NCBI GenBank assembly: GCA_000733355.1
Contig: JNVV01000014.1
Coordinates: forward strand, 372,001 to 436,000
DNA from: Falciphora oryzae
Lineage: Eukaryota > Ascomycota > Sordariomycetes > Magnaporthales > Magnaporthaceae
Length of the DNA stretch: 64,000 nucleotides
Direction: 5' to 3'
Below, one piece after another: positions 1 to 10,991 of this stretch. The position numbers and the translations under genes were made by a program. The notes below the pieces were generated by a model, which was not told the origin of the DNA, ran no database searches, and saw only the letters and a program-made list of their open reading frames with translations. Numbering within the stretch: the first letter of the stretch is position 1; every line of letters begins with the position of its first letter.

Positions 1-412
1 AAGGCGATTGAAAGGGTGAAACGACCCTCTTGTATATTTTTTTCGCTTTCACCCGTTCGAAAACACCGGTGACAGTTAAAATGTTTATGGTGTGGCCCCA
101 GGGTTTTATTCGCTAAAGAAAGTAACAGCTGGGGCTTGGGGGTGCCGATTAACAGGGCCTCTCTAAAGCTTAGGAGGAAAGATAGTGAAGCTTCCGTCAT
201 GGGGCAGAGCGTAGAAAGATTATTTGTAACAAGGGGTTAAAGACGGCTTGGAGAAAGAATCTCTATATTGCAAATAATCTTTTTATGGGCTCAAGAGATG
301 CTTGAGGAGGAAGGAATCTTTCGTGAAGGACATAGGAGATGGCAGGGTTTATATAAACCCTTTGTGATCCGTGCGAAGTATTGAGTACATGATTCATACT
401 GCCTTCCGACCT

Positions 413-2770
413 TCACCGCTTGGCCTTAGGGCCGTTAACCGCCTATGCGGGTCTTCGACCCTCCGTGAGGCCGACTCGTGATGCCGACTAGTTAGGTCCA
501 CGGGTTCTTCCGTGTGACACCGGCGTTGAGGCCGGCGTTAAAGGTAGGGAGGTGCCGAGGGTAACTATAGAACCCTCGCCGGCGTTAAATTCGTCCCGTG
601 CCTGCAGGGAAGCGCCCAATTCGTTTTGGGAGTAATCCCGCCTGGCACCGGCCGGGATACCCGTGCGGGCCCGCCTTCGAGGCCGTGCCGCCGGCGCCTC
701 GTTACCAAAGGGGCCGGCGCCTAAAGGCCGGCCTTTTTTAATTCCAACCGGCTTTATAACTCGTAATAGGGGATCCGTTGCAAAGCGACTGCCAGGGTGC
801 AGCCAAAAGTCATCTACAGCGCTAATCTGTAAGCCAGGGACCTTCGGATCACGGCGTTAAGCTTCGTGGAAGGCAATAAGCTCATGGGGACAGGGCAGGC
901 CGTATTGTGCACGCGTAAAGCTAGTGCAAAAGCCGATATTTAAGCCGTGTGGGTGCAAGCGGGAAGGGATCGTTAAAAGGGCGAGGCGGTTAATTTATTC
1001 GAGGAGGGTAAAGCACCATAACGAAGCTCGCAAAAGGAGATCCCTTACCCACAAACGGCTGGCATAATCCCACCTAACGCGATTTAAAAACCTCTGTTGG
1101 CGCTTTGTAAAAGCCGTAATTTTATACCTCGTTTGCGTACGAGTAGCCTGCTTAAATTGGGCTAACGTTAAGCGAAAGGATAGCTCGTAGGTTTTAAAGG
1201 GCCCGTTGCTACTTTCGACCCCGGCGGTACTAATTGCCCCCCTATTAAGGTTATATTTCGTATAATAACAGGCCCACTGCCGTCAGGAAGGCCAAACGCG
1301 TTATTGCAAGTAGTTAATCAATTTCGTCTACTCGAAAAACTCTTCCACAAACCTATCCATAGCCTTTTTATACGCCCGACGGTCCCTAACATAAACGACG
1401 TGCTTCCATAGGGTAAAAAAGCCGGTCCGGTTATGCGGAACGTCGCAAAGGACGTATTAGTAAGCATCCAACCCTTGGGCAAATCGGATATGCCGGTGGC
1501 TGTTGTTAAAAGCTTGCAAATCGTTAGCCTCGTTAGCCTCGTCAGCCTCGCCGCCCTCCTCGCTTTGGGAATTTGGATCCGGCGACCTTTCCAGGGCTTT
1601 TGCAGCAGCCGATTTGCACTATTTCTTTTTTATTTAAAACACGACGTCGGCGTTTATATAATACACGCACAACTGCATTTTTGCGAAAGGAAACGCCGCT
1701 TTAAAAGCGGCCCGCATGCGGCCGTTTTAGTTGGTAAAAGCGACTTTTAGCGGGGGGATCCCTTTTATTGTAAAAAAGCCGCGGAAGCTACCAAACACCC
1801 AAGCAAACGTTTTTTCGGTCTCGTTATTAATTAGGGCCCAAAAGACCGGCACCGTTGTGCGCTCGTTGGTAGTGATCACCACCGTCAAAAAATGCAGATT
1901 GTTGCGGTTCGTCTTGTAAGTAACGTCGATTTGGAAGCAGTGCGGGTTGGCTCCAAAAAAAGGAAAGGTATTCTCGTAAACCCAAGCGGCGCTGGCAAAA
2001 GTGGTGGTTTTTTTTGGATCCCGCTAAAGGAAATCAAGCGGGTTAAAGGCTTTAAATACCACTTCCGGATCTTCTAAAGCACGTATAAAAGCCGCGGTAG
2101 GCCGGTAGCCGTTAATAATGCCTTTCCGGTAAACCGCCCTATATTTATATAGCGAAAGGAAGTCCTAATCGAATTTGGGAAAGCGGCGGCGGGCGAGGTC
2201 AAAAATCGATCGGGTGCGGATAGCAGCGTCTTCAAACAACGGCTTGAGATAATCCTAATGCCTTTCGCGGAGTTGGCTCGCCCGCTTTTGAACGGAGGGC
2301 GTTATAGCTTTTATAGGGAGGGGGCCGTGGCCTTCGTGGGTAGATTCGAGCATCCTAACGCTCCAGAGCCCTCCGTTGGCCTCGAAGCGCTGCAAAATAA
2401 AGCCGTATTTGCAATTAGTAACTTGGGAGGTTTGTGTGCAAAGTCGAAGGGCCCGGGAACCGGTAGGCCGCTGCCGGAAAAGGCACCCGGATCGGAGCTT
2501 TTTGAGGCCTTGGGAGTCCGACCATAATCGTACGGTAAAGATCTTAATACCCTGCGAGATGCAAAAGGCGTCAAAAATGTTAGCTAGCGCTTCGTAGCTA
2601 GGGTAAAGAGTTAAAAGGGCGTCGGTAGGTTCGGCGCGCTAGGGGAGGCCGTTCTAGTGCGTGGGACCGGCCGCAGCTGGGACCGCCTCGTCGGGAGCCT
2701 CGTCGGGAGCCTCGTCGGGAGCCTCGTCGGAATCGTCACTAGAGATGACGATAACCTCGTTTTCGTTCAT
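413..2770 (-). pseudogene. MULE transposase, full-length frame with about 16 in-frame stops
   Basis: Reading the minus strand from an ATG at 2770 gives one uninterrupted frame of about 785 codons to a TGA at 413, with no frameshift but about sixteen internal stops. The N-terminus carries an acidic SUMO-interaction-like stretch (EVIVISSDDSDE) and a DEAP repeat. The middle has the MULE core (CFQIDVTYKTNRNNLHF, then TTVPVFWALINNETEKTFAWV), a segment PFAKMQLCVYYINADV where the family has its LxxIWHI-type motif, and AGVESSNGPFKTYELS. The C-terminus has a SWIM-like cysteine/histidine motif (FCTSFTRAQYGLPCPH) and a KGRP tail. Fifteen stops are TAA or TAG and fit CAA/CAG (Gln) changed by C-to-T in CpA context; one is TGA. 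This is the pattern expected of repeat-induced point mutation. The gene is dead. Confidence 0.88.
2686..2730. repeat. 12-bp tandem repeat coding DEAP units
   Basis: The unit ctcgtcgggagc occurs nearly four times in tandem. On the minus strand it encodes repeated Asp-Glu-Ala-Pro in the acidic N-terminus of the MULE transposase, directly after the SSDDSDE stretch. Confidence 0.85.
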
Positions 2771-3786
2771 GGTGCCGGCGTGCACGTTGTTATTTTTGTG
2801 ATTAAATGGATTAAAAATGGTCAAAAGTTGCTTTTGCAGGCTAAATTGGGTGGGCAGCGAAACCGGAACGCACAGGCGTTGCACGGGCCAAAAAAGTGGG
2901 TTGGGTGGGTGAACGAGCAAAAAGGGTGGGTGGCCCGGAAGAGCCTCTTTAGAAAATACCCTTGTATTTAACAATAGGGAAGTTAAAGGGCGGTCATGGT
3001 GGTGCGAAAAGGTTGGAGCAACGAATGGTCGAAAGATAGCGCGCGCTCGGCTCGCCCTGGGCTGCGAGGGGTGCAGGCCTTCCCGCGGCTGGCAATAGGT
3101 AGCCTCATACCTTTGCAAGCCTTTCCTGCACCTCTAGCTCAATTGCGTCGTCGACGTTGTTGAAAGGACGCTGGCGAACGCGGGTAGAATAAAGCCAAAT
3201 GGTTTGTTAAAACCCACATCGCTTATCAAACCAGTTTTAGTAGGCCCAACACCAGGAGTGGCCGGGCTCCTTTGACGATCAAAGATTTGTAGGAACAATA
3301 AAACACCCACACGTGGCAATGTGGGGTGTTGGGCATCAAGTTTGAGCCTTTGAAACTAGGGTGCACCACTTTAAACGATTTTGTTATAAAGAGATTCATT
3401 GGTTTGGATGCAATTTTGGGCGCATTCTAATGGCATGCAATCGATGCGGGTGTTTTCGTATAGGACCAAAACGCGGCAGAAGCGGAGCGCGCTGACTCTA
3501 GTTTCAAAGCCCAAGCATTCGATTGCGGCTGGGCTGAAAAGCAGCAGCTTTGGTCGCGTCTATTGGCTGTTACGGCCGTACACGACCAAAAACAGGAAAG
3601 ATATTCCCAATTATTAAAACCCAATCAGTTGAGGCCTCCCTGAGAACAGCAAGCTGCTAACAAAATCGTGTGCTGCCAAATCCTTTCCGACCATTCTAAC
3701 CCACTTTAAGTTTCCCCATTTTCTCTCCCAACTCTTGCACGACAACGCCCGTCGGCCAAACCAACGCAAACGCCAACGCTTGCACA
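2771..3786. other. Intergenic; transposon flank and small inverted repeats
   Basis: No gene is supported. An imperfect hairpin around 3301-3331 (aacacccac ... gtggggtgtt) and a pair tggtcg/cgacca near 3552-3592 could be traces of small DNA elements. 3700-3786 is a C-rich leader of the next gene. Confidence 0.5.
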
Positions 3787-5317
3787 ATGCCCACCCCGAA
3801 CGACACAACGACCGAACAAACCCACTTTGTCGGGTGGGTCGCGCCCCCGCGACAGCGTGGCACAATCAACATCATCTGGAGCTGTCTTTCGGTGCTCCTC
3901 GTCTGTTCGTATAAGTGCATCCACCTTAACATCCCGCAGGAGCACGAGGTTTGCGCAGGCTGGCGTAAATGGAAAGGAATTCCGTACTGGCCCGAGCGCC
4001 TCCTCCTCCGCAAAATACTCCGGAAAGTCTTCTGGATGGTGGTCATCATCTTCGCCCCGGAGGTGGGCGTGATGATGGCGATCTCGCAGTACCTCGAGGC
4101 CAAAACCGCCCTCCAAAAGGCCCGGCATGGGGTGCTGGAGAGGAACGGCGGGCTGCTATCGCTCGAGAGTGAGACGGCGTTGACAGACCGGGATATGGAT
4201 TTCCAAGAAGTCCCAAAAGGCCTGTCTCTAAGCCACGGATTTTATGCAACCATGGGTGGTTTCGTTTTAGTCGATGTCCAAATCGACGCCGACGGGAGCC
4301 GGCGCACTAGAAGAAAGCGGGCAACACTTGTTGAATATGGTATGTCATATATAATCCTTGATATGTCTTTCTGGCTAGTATGAGAAATGATAACCCGGGT
4401 TTATCACCGGGGTTGGCAAAAGGTGATTGGCTCGGCGTCGATATCGGCCTGCTGATGACCCAGTTGCTGAGCTATCCACAGTCGAGTTTCTCCGCGCACG
4501 CCACCGGGAAGGATCGTCCGTTAAGAAAGACCCGTTCTGGAAGACGGAGTCAGAGATGGAGCTCCTCAGCAGGTCAAACATGTTCACGAAGATCTCCGCC
4601 ATCGGCCAGTCGACATACCTTGTGGCACAGTGCATAGGCCGGGCCTTTGTGGGGCTTCCGATCTCGCTGCTTGGGCTCTCCACCGCCGCATATGTGCTTT
4701 GCGCTGCAGCTATGTACGGGTTCTGGTGGTCGAAGCCCTACGACGCTGAGCAAGTCACTATCCTCTTCCGAGAGGGGTGGGTCGAAGATTGTACTGCTGA
4801 ACCCCCTCGGACTAGCTGTTTCCGGAGGATCTTCACTGCAGTGAGAAAGCTCCTTGGGTTTAAATCTAATGACTGGTGTCCAGAGTCGACACCTATGGGG
4901 AGAGAAAGTGATCTGCCCGCTTCGGAGACGCTTAGACTTTTGTTTTGTCTCCTGAATCCCAAGACAGTCCGAAAGGAGCTAGCGCCGGCAGCCTTCCTGG
5001 CGGTCGCGGTGACATTCGGGGCGATCCACCTAGCAGCCTGGAGATGGGAATTTCCCTCTGCAACTGTGCAATGGCTGTGGAGAGCGTCGGCTATCGTCTC
5101 CACAGCGGCACCTTTGCTGGGCCAGTTTGTGTGGTATTTCTGTATGGTTGCCCCGGACCCCATCACGGCTTTTTGTTGTGCCGTGCCCTTGTGGATAGTT
5201 AGTTATCTCATTTCCCGGCTTGGCATTATGGTTCTCATTCTGTACTCCTTGCCGTCGATGCCCGCAAGGGTGTACGAAACTGTCGGCTGGGCAGACTACT
5301 TCCCTTTTCTGTCATAG
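3787..5317 (+). CDS. Fungal multi-span integral membrane protein, two exons, 468 aa
   Basis: Exons 3787-4339 and 4464-5317 joined across a 124-nt intron (donor GTATGT, acceptor GACCCAG) give 468 residues; the phases match (GAATATG joined to TTGCTGAG). The N-terminal part has a first membrane segment in RGTINIIWSCLSVLL, then a conserved-looking HLNIP and a second segment around VFWMVVIIFAPEVGVMM followed by the FYATMGGFVL block. The C-terminal half has VAQCIGRAFVGLPIS, a TAAYVLCAAAMYGFWWSKP block and several more hydrophobic helices. This order (HLN(V/I)P, the FYANMGGF-like block, CIGRxxxGLP, FWWxKP) is typical of a large family of uncharacterised fungal membrane proteins. No transport or enzyme motif is visible. 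A short upstream signal exon is possible but unsupported. Function unknown. Confidence 0.85.
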
Positions 5318-6720
5318 GCTGGGATTTCGACACTTGCTTGGGGCTACTTTGTTTTGGTATTAGACCTGCTAGATAGTAGGGTCGTTTCTTCGTAGAGAAA
5401 TTAGATATTTAGTGGAGTAATGCGCTCCGACCAGCGCTAAACTAGAGAGACTAATACCGGCAACTGCTGGGGGTGGGGAAAGTGGAACAGACTTTTGTCG
5501 CGTGACTGTACAACTAGTGCTCTCGCGGCACCTGTGTTGTAATCCTACTCAATTTAACCGCATTTGCCAGAAGTGGTAGATCGCTGCGCCGCATCGCGCG
5601 CCGGAATGTAAAGACCAGCTGGAAACGTAACAGCGTGTTCTAAAAAGCTGTAAATGCACCTTCCTTGCCTGCCAGAGCGGCAACACTCTACTTCTATCGT
5701 TGTGACTTTATAAGCAAGTTGGCGTCATATCGTCCCGCGTATACCCGCAACCTGCCCAACCTTGGCACTAGCTCAGGGAATATCCCGGCGCCGGCCGGTG
5801 CTCCAAATGGTCCGATGGTGGCGCTGCTGGCCAGTCAACAGGGAGACCCACTTTCTGCTTGTCTTCATAGTCGTGCTTAGGAGTCTTATAGAGGGCCAGG
5901 TTTTGGTAGCTGCCGTCGATATCCTTAAAGCCAAGGTTTAGGGCACTCGGCCGTCCAGGTCTGGTCTCCAGGATGGTGCGCCTATTAAAGAGCGTAGCGC
6001 GACTATAACAGGAAACACAACAAAACGGTAGCTTGCCCCTCAAATTCCCTTCTCCAAAGGGTTTTCCAAGCTCGCTCTTATCAACAAAGTTCCGTCGCTT
6101 TTATCGTCTCAGCTGAAGTGCTAAAATACGTTGGGGTCAACGCTCTACAGCGTCCAAACACTGCTGCCTGTGCGGTGGCGGCCATGCTAAAGAGGTCCGA
6201 CCTTTATCAAAAAGGCCTGGGCCCTCCTGCCCCATGGGGGTGTTACGAATAACTGTTGCGGCTAGATTGATGGAGGCACAATGGCCTTGCATTGGCGCTA
6301 TGAACGAAGGTTCTACATTGAAGAGAGGGGAAAGGGAAAAGGCGCTGGTCGCGCCGACGTGACACGCGCCTGAAGTTGTCGTGAGCCCCCTCTATGTGGC
6401 TTGCGCCTGCCCCAAAGTTGTGGCGGTACCACTGGACATCTGGCTCATGGCGGAGCCGTCACAAGTACATAAAATTCTGCCGGCACAATGTTGTTGTCTT
6501 GCATATATTGTCCCTGTATTTACACATTCAAGTCGTCTGCGCTGTAATGGAGACGTCTCCTCAGAATCCGCTTTTCTCTCCCGATCCATGCGTTGCCCTT
6601 GAAATCCTAGTCAGTACCAAGCACTCGCCACAACAAGGATTTATCGACATGTGCCATCCGATTCGGCAGGCCCTCTCTAGCCTGCTCCGACAGCGTCCGG
6701 GAGCCGCGCACCGAGCAGAC
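5318..6720. other. Intergenic, no supported gene
   Basis: Mostly low-information sequence. A minus-strand patch at about 5768-5990 reads like coding sequence (LNLGFKDIDGSYQNLALYK) but has no recognisable family, no good start and no splice partners, so it may be a gene relic. 6660-6720 is the 3' flank of the HsbA gene. Confidence 0.5.
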
Positions 6721-7398
6721 TCACGCGGGCACGCCGGCCGGCATGGGGGTCAGGGGCTCGGCACCCGGGAGCTTGGGGGCGGGAGACGAGGCAGGAGCAG
6801 GCGGCGCGGCGGGCGCGGGGGCAGGCGCAGGAGTGGCAGGCTTCGGGCCGGCAGCTGGCGGGGCCGAGAACGCCGTGATGGCATCGTCGACGGCCTTGTT
6901 GAGGCTGTCGGTGGTGCCGCCGGCCACGCTCTTGGCGATTTCCGGCAATTTGGAGAACATGTCGTCGGCGAGCCCGCTCGCCGCGACCTTTTGCTGCTTG
7001 AGCGCGTCGACCACGACCGGCGACACGCCGAGCTGGTCGAAAACGGGCTTCTTGGCAGTCAGGTCGCCCAGCGTCTTCTGCACCTGCGTCACCAGGTCAT
7101 TGGCGGGCTGCATCAGGCCGAGGGCCTCGACGAGCCCCAGGTTCTTGGAGCCCTTGATGGTGGTGGAGGCGTCGTTGAGCGACTTCTGCGCGCTCTCGAC
7201 CGAGTTGAGCAGGGGCATGGCCGAGCTGGGGTCCGGGGTAAGGCCCTGGATTGACGTATCGAGGCTTTTGAGCGAGTCTATGATTTTGCTAAGCGCACCG
7301 GTAATCACGCTGGCTTGGCGGGGCTCCAAAAGAGCCGGGGCTGCCGTGGCAGCCTGGAAACAGAGGAGGATGGCAGGGATGGCGCGTGAGATATGCAT
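6721..7398 (-). CDS. HsbA-family secreted cell-wall galactomannoprotein, 225 aa
   Basis: A single-exon protein. Residues 1-19 are a signal peptide (MHISRAIPAILLCFQAATA), followed by APALLEPRQ, where RQ could mark pro-peptide processing. Residues about 28-160 are helical, rich in Leu, Val and Lys, and match the hydrophobic-surface-binding protein A / cell-wall mannoprotein Mp1 pattern (IDSLKSLDTSIQGL, then VDALKQQKVAASGLADDM and AVDDAITAF). Residues about 178-225 are a low-complexity Pro/Ala tail with no GPI signal. The family includes wall-associated proteins that bind hydrophobic surfaces or lipids and can be antigenic. The role here is inferred as a surface or secreted adhesin-like protein. 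The start is the first ATG and the only one giving a signal peptide. Confidence 0.88.
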   Translation of the reverse strand: MHISRAIPAILLCFQAATAAPALLEPRQASVITGALSKIIDSLKSLDTSIQGLTPDPSSAMPLLNSVESAQKSLNDASTTIKGSKNLGLVEALGLMQPANDLVTQVQKTLGDLTAKKPVFDQLGVSPVVVDALKQQKVAASGLADDMFSKLPEIAKSVAGGTTDSLNKAVDDAITAFSAPPAAGPKPATPAPAPAPAAPPAPASSPAPKLPGAEPLTPMPAGVPA

Positions 7399-7899
7399 TG
7401 TGGCTTGGCTGGTGAGGAGCTCGAGATTTCGTCGACTCTAGGAGTAGGGCCAGAAGAATTTGAAGTGCAGACTCGTTGATACGCAGCCAAGGAAGGGCGG
7501 GAAGCAGGTGCAACTTTGATCTCCAGGGTCCTGCGGGAGATTTCAAGACCCTAAATATGAAATCGTGGAAGAGGGCTCTCTCGGGTTCGTGACCCGACTC
7601 GAAGCAAGCTAGCGAGTGCCCAGGGCATTTGAGTCCGTTGGAATGGGTGATCTGAAGCTGCCAATGCAGGGAAACCTGACGGGAAGCGGCAGCAAGGGAG
7701 CGTTTAGCTGCAAAAGGACTGCTTAAAGTTATGTTCAGGAGTGACTTGGGCTGAAGAAGATCGGCTGCACCTATATTTGGGTGTGGTATGACACTCTTGA
7801 GGTGGGACTAACTAATAACGACATCAGTTGGGTTTTGCAAAAGACACCATGTCGGTCGCCGGTTCCGGCCATTGTGACTGCATCACGATACGGTTTCCC

Positions 7900-7927
7900 A
7901 AAAAAAAAAAAAAAAAAAAAAAAAAAA
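7900..7927. repeat. Poly-A homopolymer of 28 nt
   Basis: Uninterrupted run of A after cggtttccc. It could be the 3' tail of an old retro-insertion (LINE/SINE type on the plus strand) or a simple homopolymer; no element body was recognised upstream and no target-site duplication was identified. Confidence 0.8.
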
Positions 7928-10189
7928 CATATGCACAGAGAAGAGCTGTCCGGGAGGAGCTTGGACCTCGATGCCTTGTGTCAGTGCTGGGTGTCAGATC
8001 GTGGGGGAGGCTAGGCAGTCTATGCTAGAAGCCGAAGGCTGCCAGACCACATGCTCCGTTCCTGAAACCAGCTAGAGCCTTTGGGGCGCCGTCTGTGGGA
8101 TTAAGGTTCTGACAGCTATCAGGCAAAACCCACAGCCCAACACTCGAGTCACCCGCACGGGCCTTGGTTGCACGATGCGCGGCAGCAACAATGGCGAGCC
8201 CCAGAAAACAAATTTTTTTGACAGCGCACGAGTTATGTGCCTTTTTGAAACCGCATGGTCATCTCCATCGCAACCTAGAGTTAAACATGATTTGCCTTCC
8301 GTCGTCCGCAACTTGAACCCTGCCTTCGGTGGACCCTTCGCATAGCTTGCCTGCTGCGGAACTAACCGGCCGAGAACGAAGACATGTTCCCCGACGGCGT
8401 CCGTCGCCTTGTTCCGCCTCAAACGCATCCATCTCACTCCCTATGGTACCATATTTTCACAAGAGGGGAGGTGTATGTCTGGCTTCCTCAGAATATTGTT
8501 CGGCTGCGCACAAAGAAATCTCTAGGGGCATCTTCCTGTCTTCGGCATCTGCCGCGCTCTGAAACTAAATATGCTATGCCTTTCAGAAACTTCCATGTAA
8601 TTACTGCTAATTTCGTAACATCCCACTTCCCATGGTTCGATTGCCCTGCGTCCATTCTTTGAATTTGAAACAGCCTTCATCCTTGTTCCTTCACAGAGTT
8701 TTCACGAGATCCTAGATAGAGACTTCCGTAAACAATCATCCGGTACCGGGTCCGCCATGATGGAGAACTTGAGGCAGAATAGAGGTCTACAAGGCTATTC
8801 TCATCGACCACAATCTGGCCTTCGTAGGTCCAGCGCCTGTCCATGCACCACCCCGCCACGTCGTGGGCCTAGTCCTGGTCTCCAAGATCCCATGCGGTGG
8901 CACAGCGACACCTTTAGTGAGGTGAGTGAGGTCTCGTCGGATATTGCGTTACCTGTCTCTTCTTCCATTCGGAAGCCGGGCGGTCCCCAGCGCGCCTTCC
9001 GACAGATTTGCATGGCTTGGGCGGAAGCGCCTTGTGTTTGAGCCAAGAACTAGTCGAATGATTGAAAAAGAAAGCAATGACCCAAACCCCCACAGGTGCA
9101 AAAACCTGGCGACCCTATCGGCCGGCGCGATTAAATTGGCTGTGGTCCCGGACCTCGAAATGCACATCCCCGAGGGCGGTCATTGAACCCCTAATTATAC
9201 GGGTTCCCGACCAGGTGGCAGAGCACATATGAAACTTTTTGGAAAAAGCGATTCATTCAACCTTTTCCGAAATGAGGCGAGGTGGCATCAAAGTGACAAA
9301 CAGATCGATCGGCCGGCCGAAGTCTTTGGGTCTGCAGTCGCCCGCGCGGATCCGGGAGATGAGCCGCTCGAGACCAGGCGTTTTGGCCATCTGTATGGAT
9401 TGGGCGCTGTGGTCTTAATCCAAGGATTGGTCCGGCTTTCGAGTGGTGCTGTGTCTGTGGGTTCTATTGGATGGCCCGGAAGTCGTGGAAAGTTTGGAAT
9501 GCCGAAATTGAACTTGTCGTAGCCTTTCTCCAGGACGGGAACTTCAGGTAATTGCGCTCTCTCACGAAATCGTCTTTTTGTCTTCTTCGGCCATGTCTCA
9601 CGCTTTCTCTTTCGACTCTGGGTGTTAGCACTGATCGAGCTAGCGGCGCACGACTGCGGAGTTCCGCCTTCTCGATCCGGCATGGGAAAATCCTCTAACC
9701 ATATTGCGGATTAACACCAGGAATAGCAATTCCTTCGTCCAGCAGAACTGGATTGGTCACAGGGGTCCGAAGGTCGCGGAGACGAGCCTTCTAATGATCA
9801 AGCAGCGGCTGGGGCCTGCAATAGAGCATTTGCGATGGCAAGCGATGTGATAGAATAAACTTGAGATGTTTGGCAGTCTGGTAGGAGCAAAAGATGGACT
9901 GGCGCTTGACGCCTGGGTTGAGGATCTCAACTCCATGTGCCGAAGCGCTCTCAGGACTGGAGGCTTGGTGGACACGAGACTGCCAAGATCTATGGGAAGC
10001 ATACCGGGTCGCCCACCGGGCGACTGGCCCACGGACCGGCCTGCCCGAGAGGAAAAAGAGTACACCACAAGTCGTAAAAACCCCCCAAATTCTATAACTA
10101 ATTCGCCGATGTCTCCCCGAAGCGGCCCACCAGGCTTTGGGCAAGGTTAAGCCCCCGTGCAGGGTTCCCCGCGTTATGCAAGATTGTAG

Positions 10190-10340
10190 GCGCCCGCGAA
10201 GGTCCGGGTTCGAACCAGTGCACCCACGCAGTGCTCAAAGAATGCGAAGGAATGCGCCAGAGTAACCATTCGATTACATAACCAAAAGATCTAGCAGTTA
10301 GAGCACTGCGTGCTCGAACCCTCTGGCACCACTGTATATC
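10190..10340. repeat. tRNA-like fragments in inverted arrangement (possible SINE relic)
   Basis: The plus strand has a B-box-like ggttcgaacc at about 10207 followed by cacgcagtgctc. About 80 bp later agcagttagagcactgcg (10291-10308), which looks like a tRNA D-arm/A-box, is followed by gtgctcgaacc. The two parts are partly inverse to each other. Neither folds into a complete tRNA by hand, since the T-stems do not pair. A tRNA-derived element or a degraded tRNA pair is possible. Confidence 0.3.
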
Positions 10341-10873
10341 AAGCCTACGGCGCTCTCCAGGCTGCCCCGTGATAAGCAGGGGTGAATAGCAGTCCACAGA
10401 GTATTTGCTCCCAACTACCCCATTTCGACTTGTTTTAATCTCGTTTTCATTCACTTTTAAAAAGCTTTCAACGAAATGCGAACCATTACCAGCTCTTTGG
10501 CACTAGCTACTCTCTAGGGTGCCACCCAGGGCCGAACCGCCATGAATCAAGATTTTGCATCTCCGCCGAACGAGTTCTTGATGCGTGCGAACAGTGGCGG
10601 CCGATGGAATGGGGCCCCGACCCATAGGGTTACAATCAATAGATCGATGATGAAGAGGGGATCAGGCTTGCAACAGCGGGGACAGATGGCACGTGGAAGG
10701 AAAATGAGGGGATATTGAGCTGGGAATGCTGGAATGTACCGTTATCCCCTCAAATGCCGTTAAACGGCCCTTTTCCCGAAGACCCCACTTAGACGTATGG
10801 GTACCCAAATCTCGATCCTGTCCTAGCAAATAGACGCCATAGCCAATTATGGAGGGAGCGTGATGGAGGCAGG

Positions 10874-10880
10874 TATATAA
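10874..10880 (+). promoter_or_regulatory. TATA box of the GH1 gene
   Basis: TATATAA lies 112 nt upstream of the chosen ATG of the glycosidase, followed by a C/T-rich leader, a usual arrangement for a fungal secreted-enzyme promoter. Confidence 0.6.
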
Positions 10881-10991
10881 CCGTGATCTGGTCCAGCAAG
10901 ACCGAGCGTGGCTCTGGCTTTCCGCCGCACTCGCTCCCGTATTCAGGTAACACAGAAGTTTCGGTTCGAACTGAAGAGTATCTTCCCCACC

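Larger units (their letters stand above)
1..3118 (-). mobile_element. Decayed Mutator-like (MULE) DNA transposon, borders not resolved
   Basis: The stretch is dominated by one dead MULE transposase gene (413-2770, minus). Composition differs from the rest of the window: TpA-rich, with many 'ttaa' and 'taaag' words. Terminal inverted repeats and a target-site duplication were looked for by eye and not found. An imperfect palindrome (about 9-59, gaaagggtgaaacg against cgctttcacccgttc) lies near the left edge and could be terminal sequence, but the element may continue beyond the window. The outer limits given are therefore approximate. Confidence 0.8.
7399..10850. other. 3.4-kb intergenic region without a supported gene
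   Basis: Short reading frames on both strands lack family similarity, signal peptides or splice signals. 7399-7800 is the presumed promoter of the HsbA gene. A 28-nt poly-A tract sits at 7900-7927. A minus patch at about 8690-8850 (WTYEGQIVVDENSLVDLYS) resembles coding sequence but is isolated. A tRNA-like pair lies at 10190-10340. Confidence 0.5.

Noticed and set aside
1..3118. CRISPR array or phage-type feature
   Set aside because: No regularly spaced repeats; the sequence is a eukaryotic MULE, and the whole window is fungal nuclear DNA.
10908..10991. Upstream in-frame ATG for the GH1 gene
   Set aside because: It would place 28 basic residues before a clear signal peptide; the ATG at 10992 has a perfect context and lies a normal distance from the TATA box.
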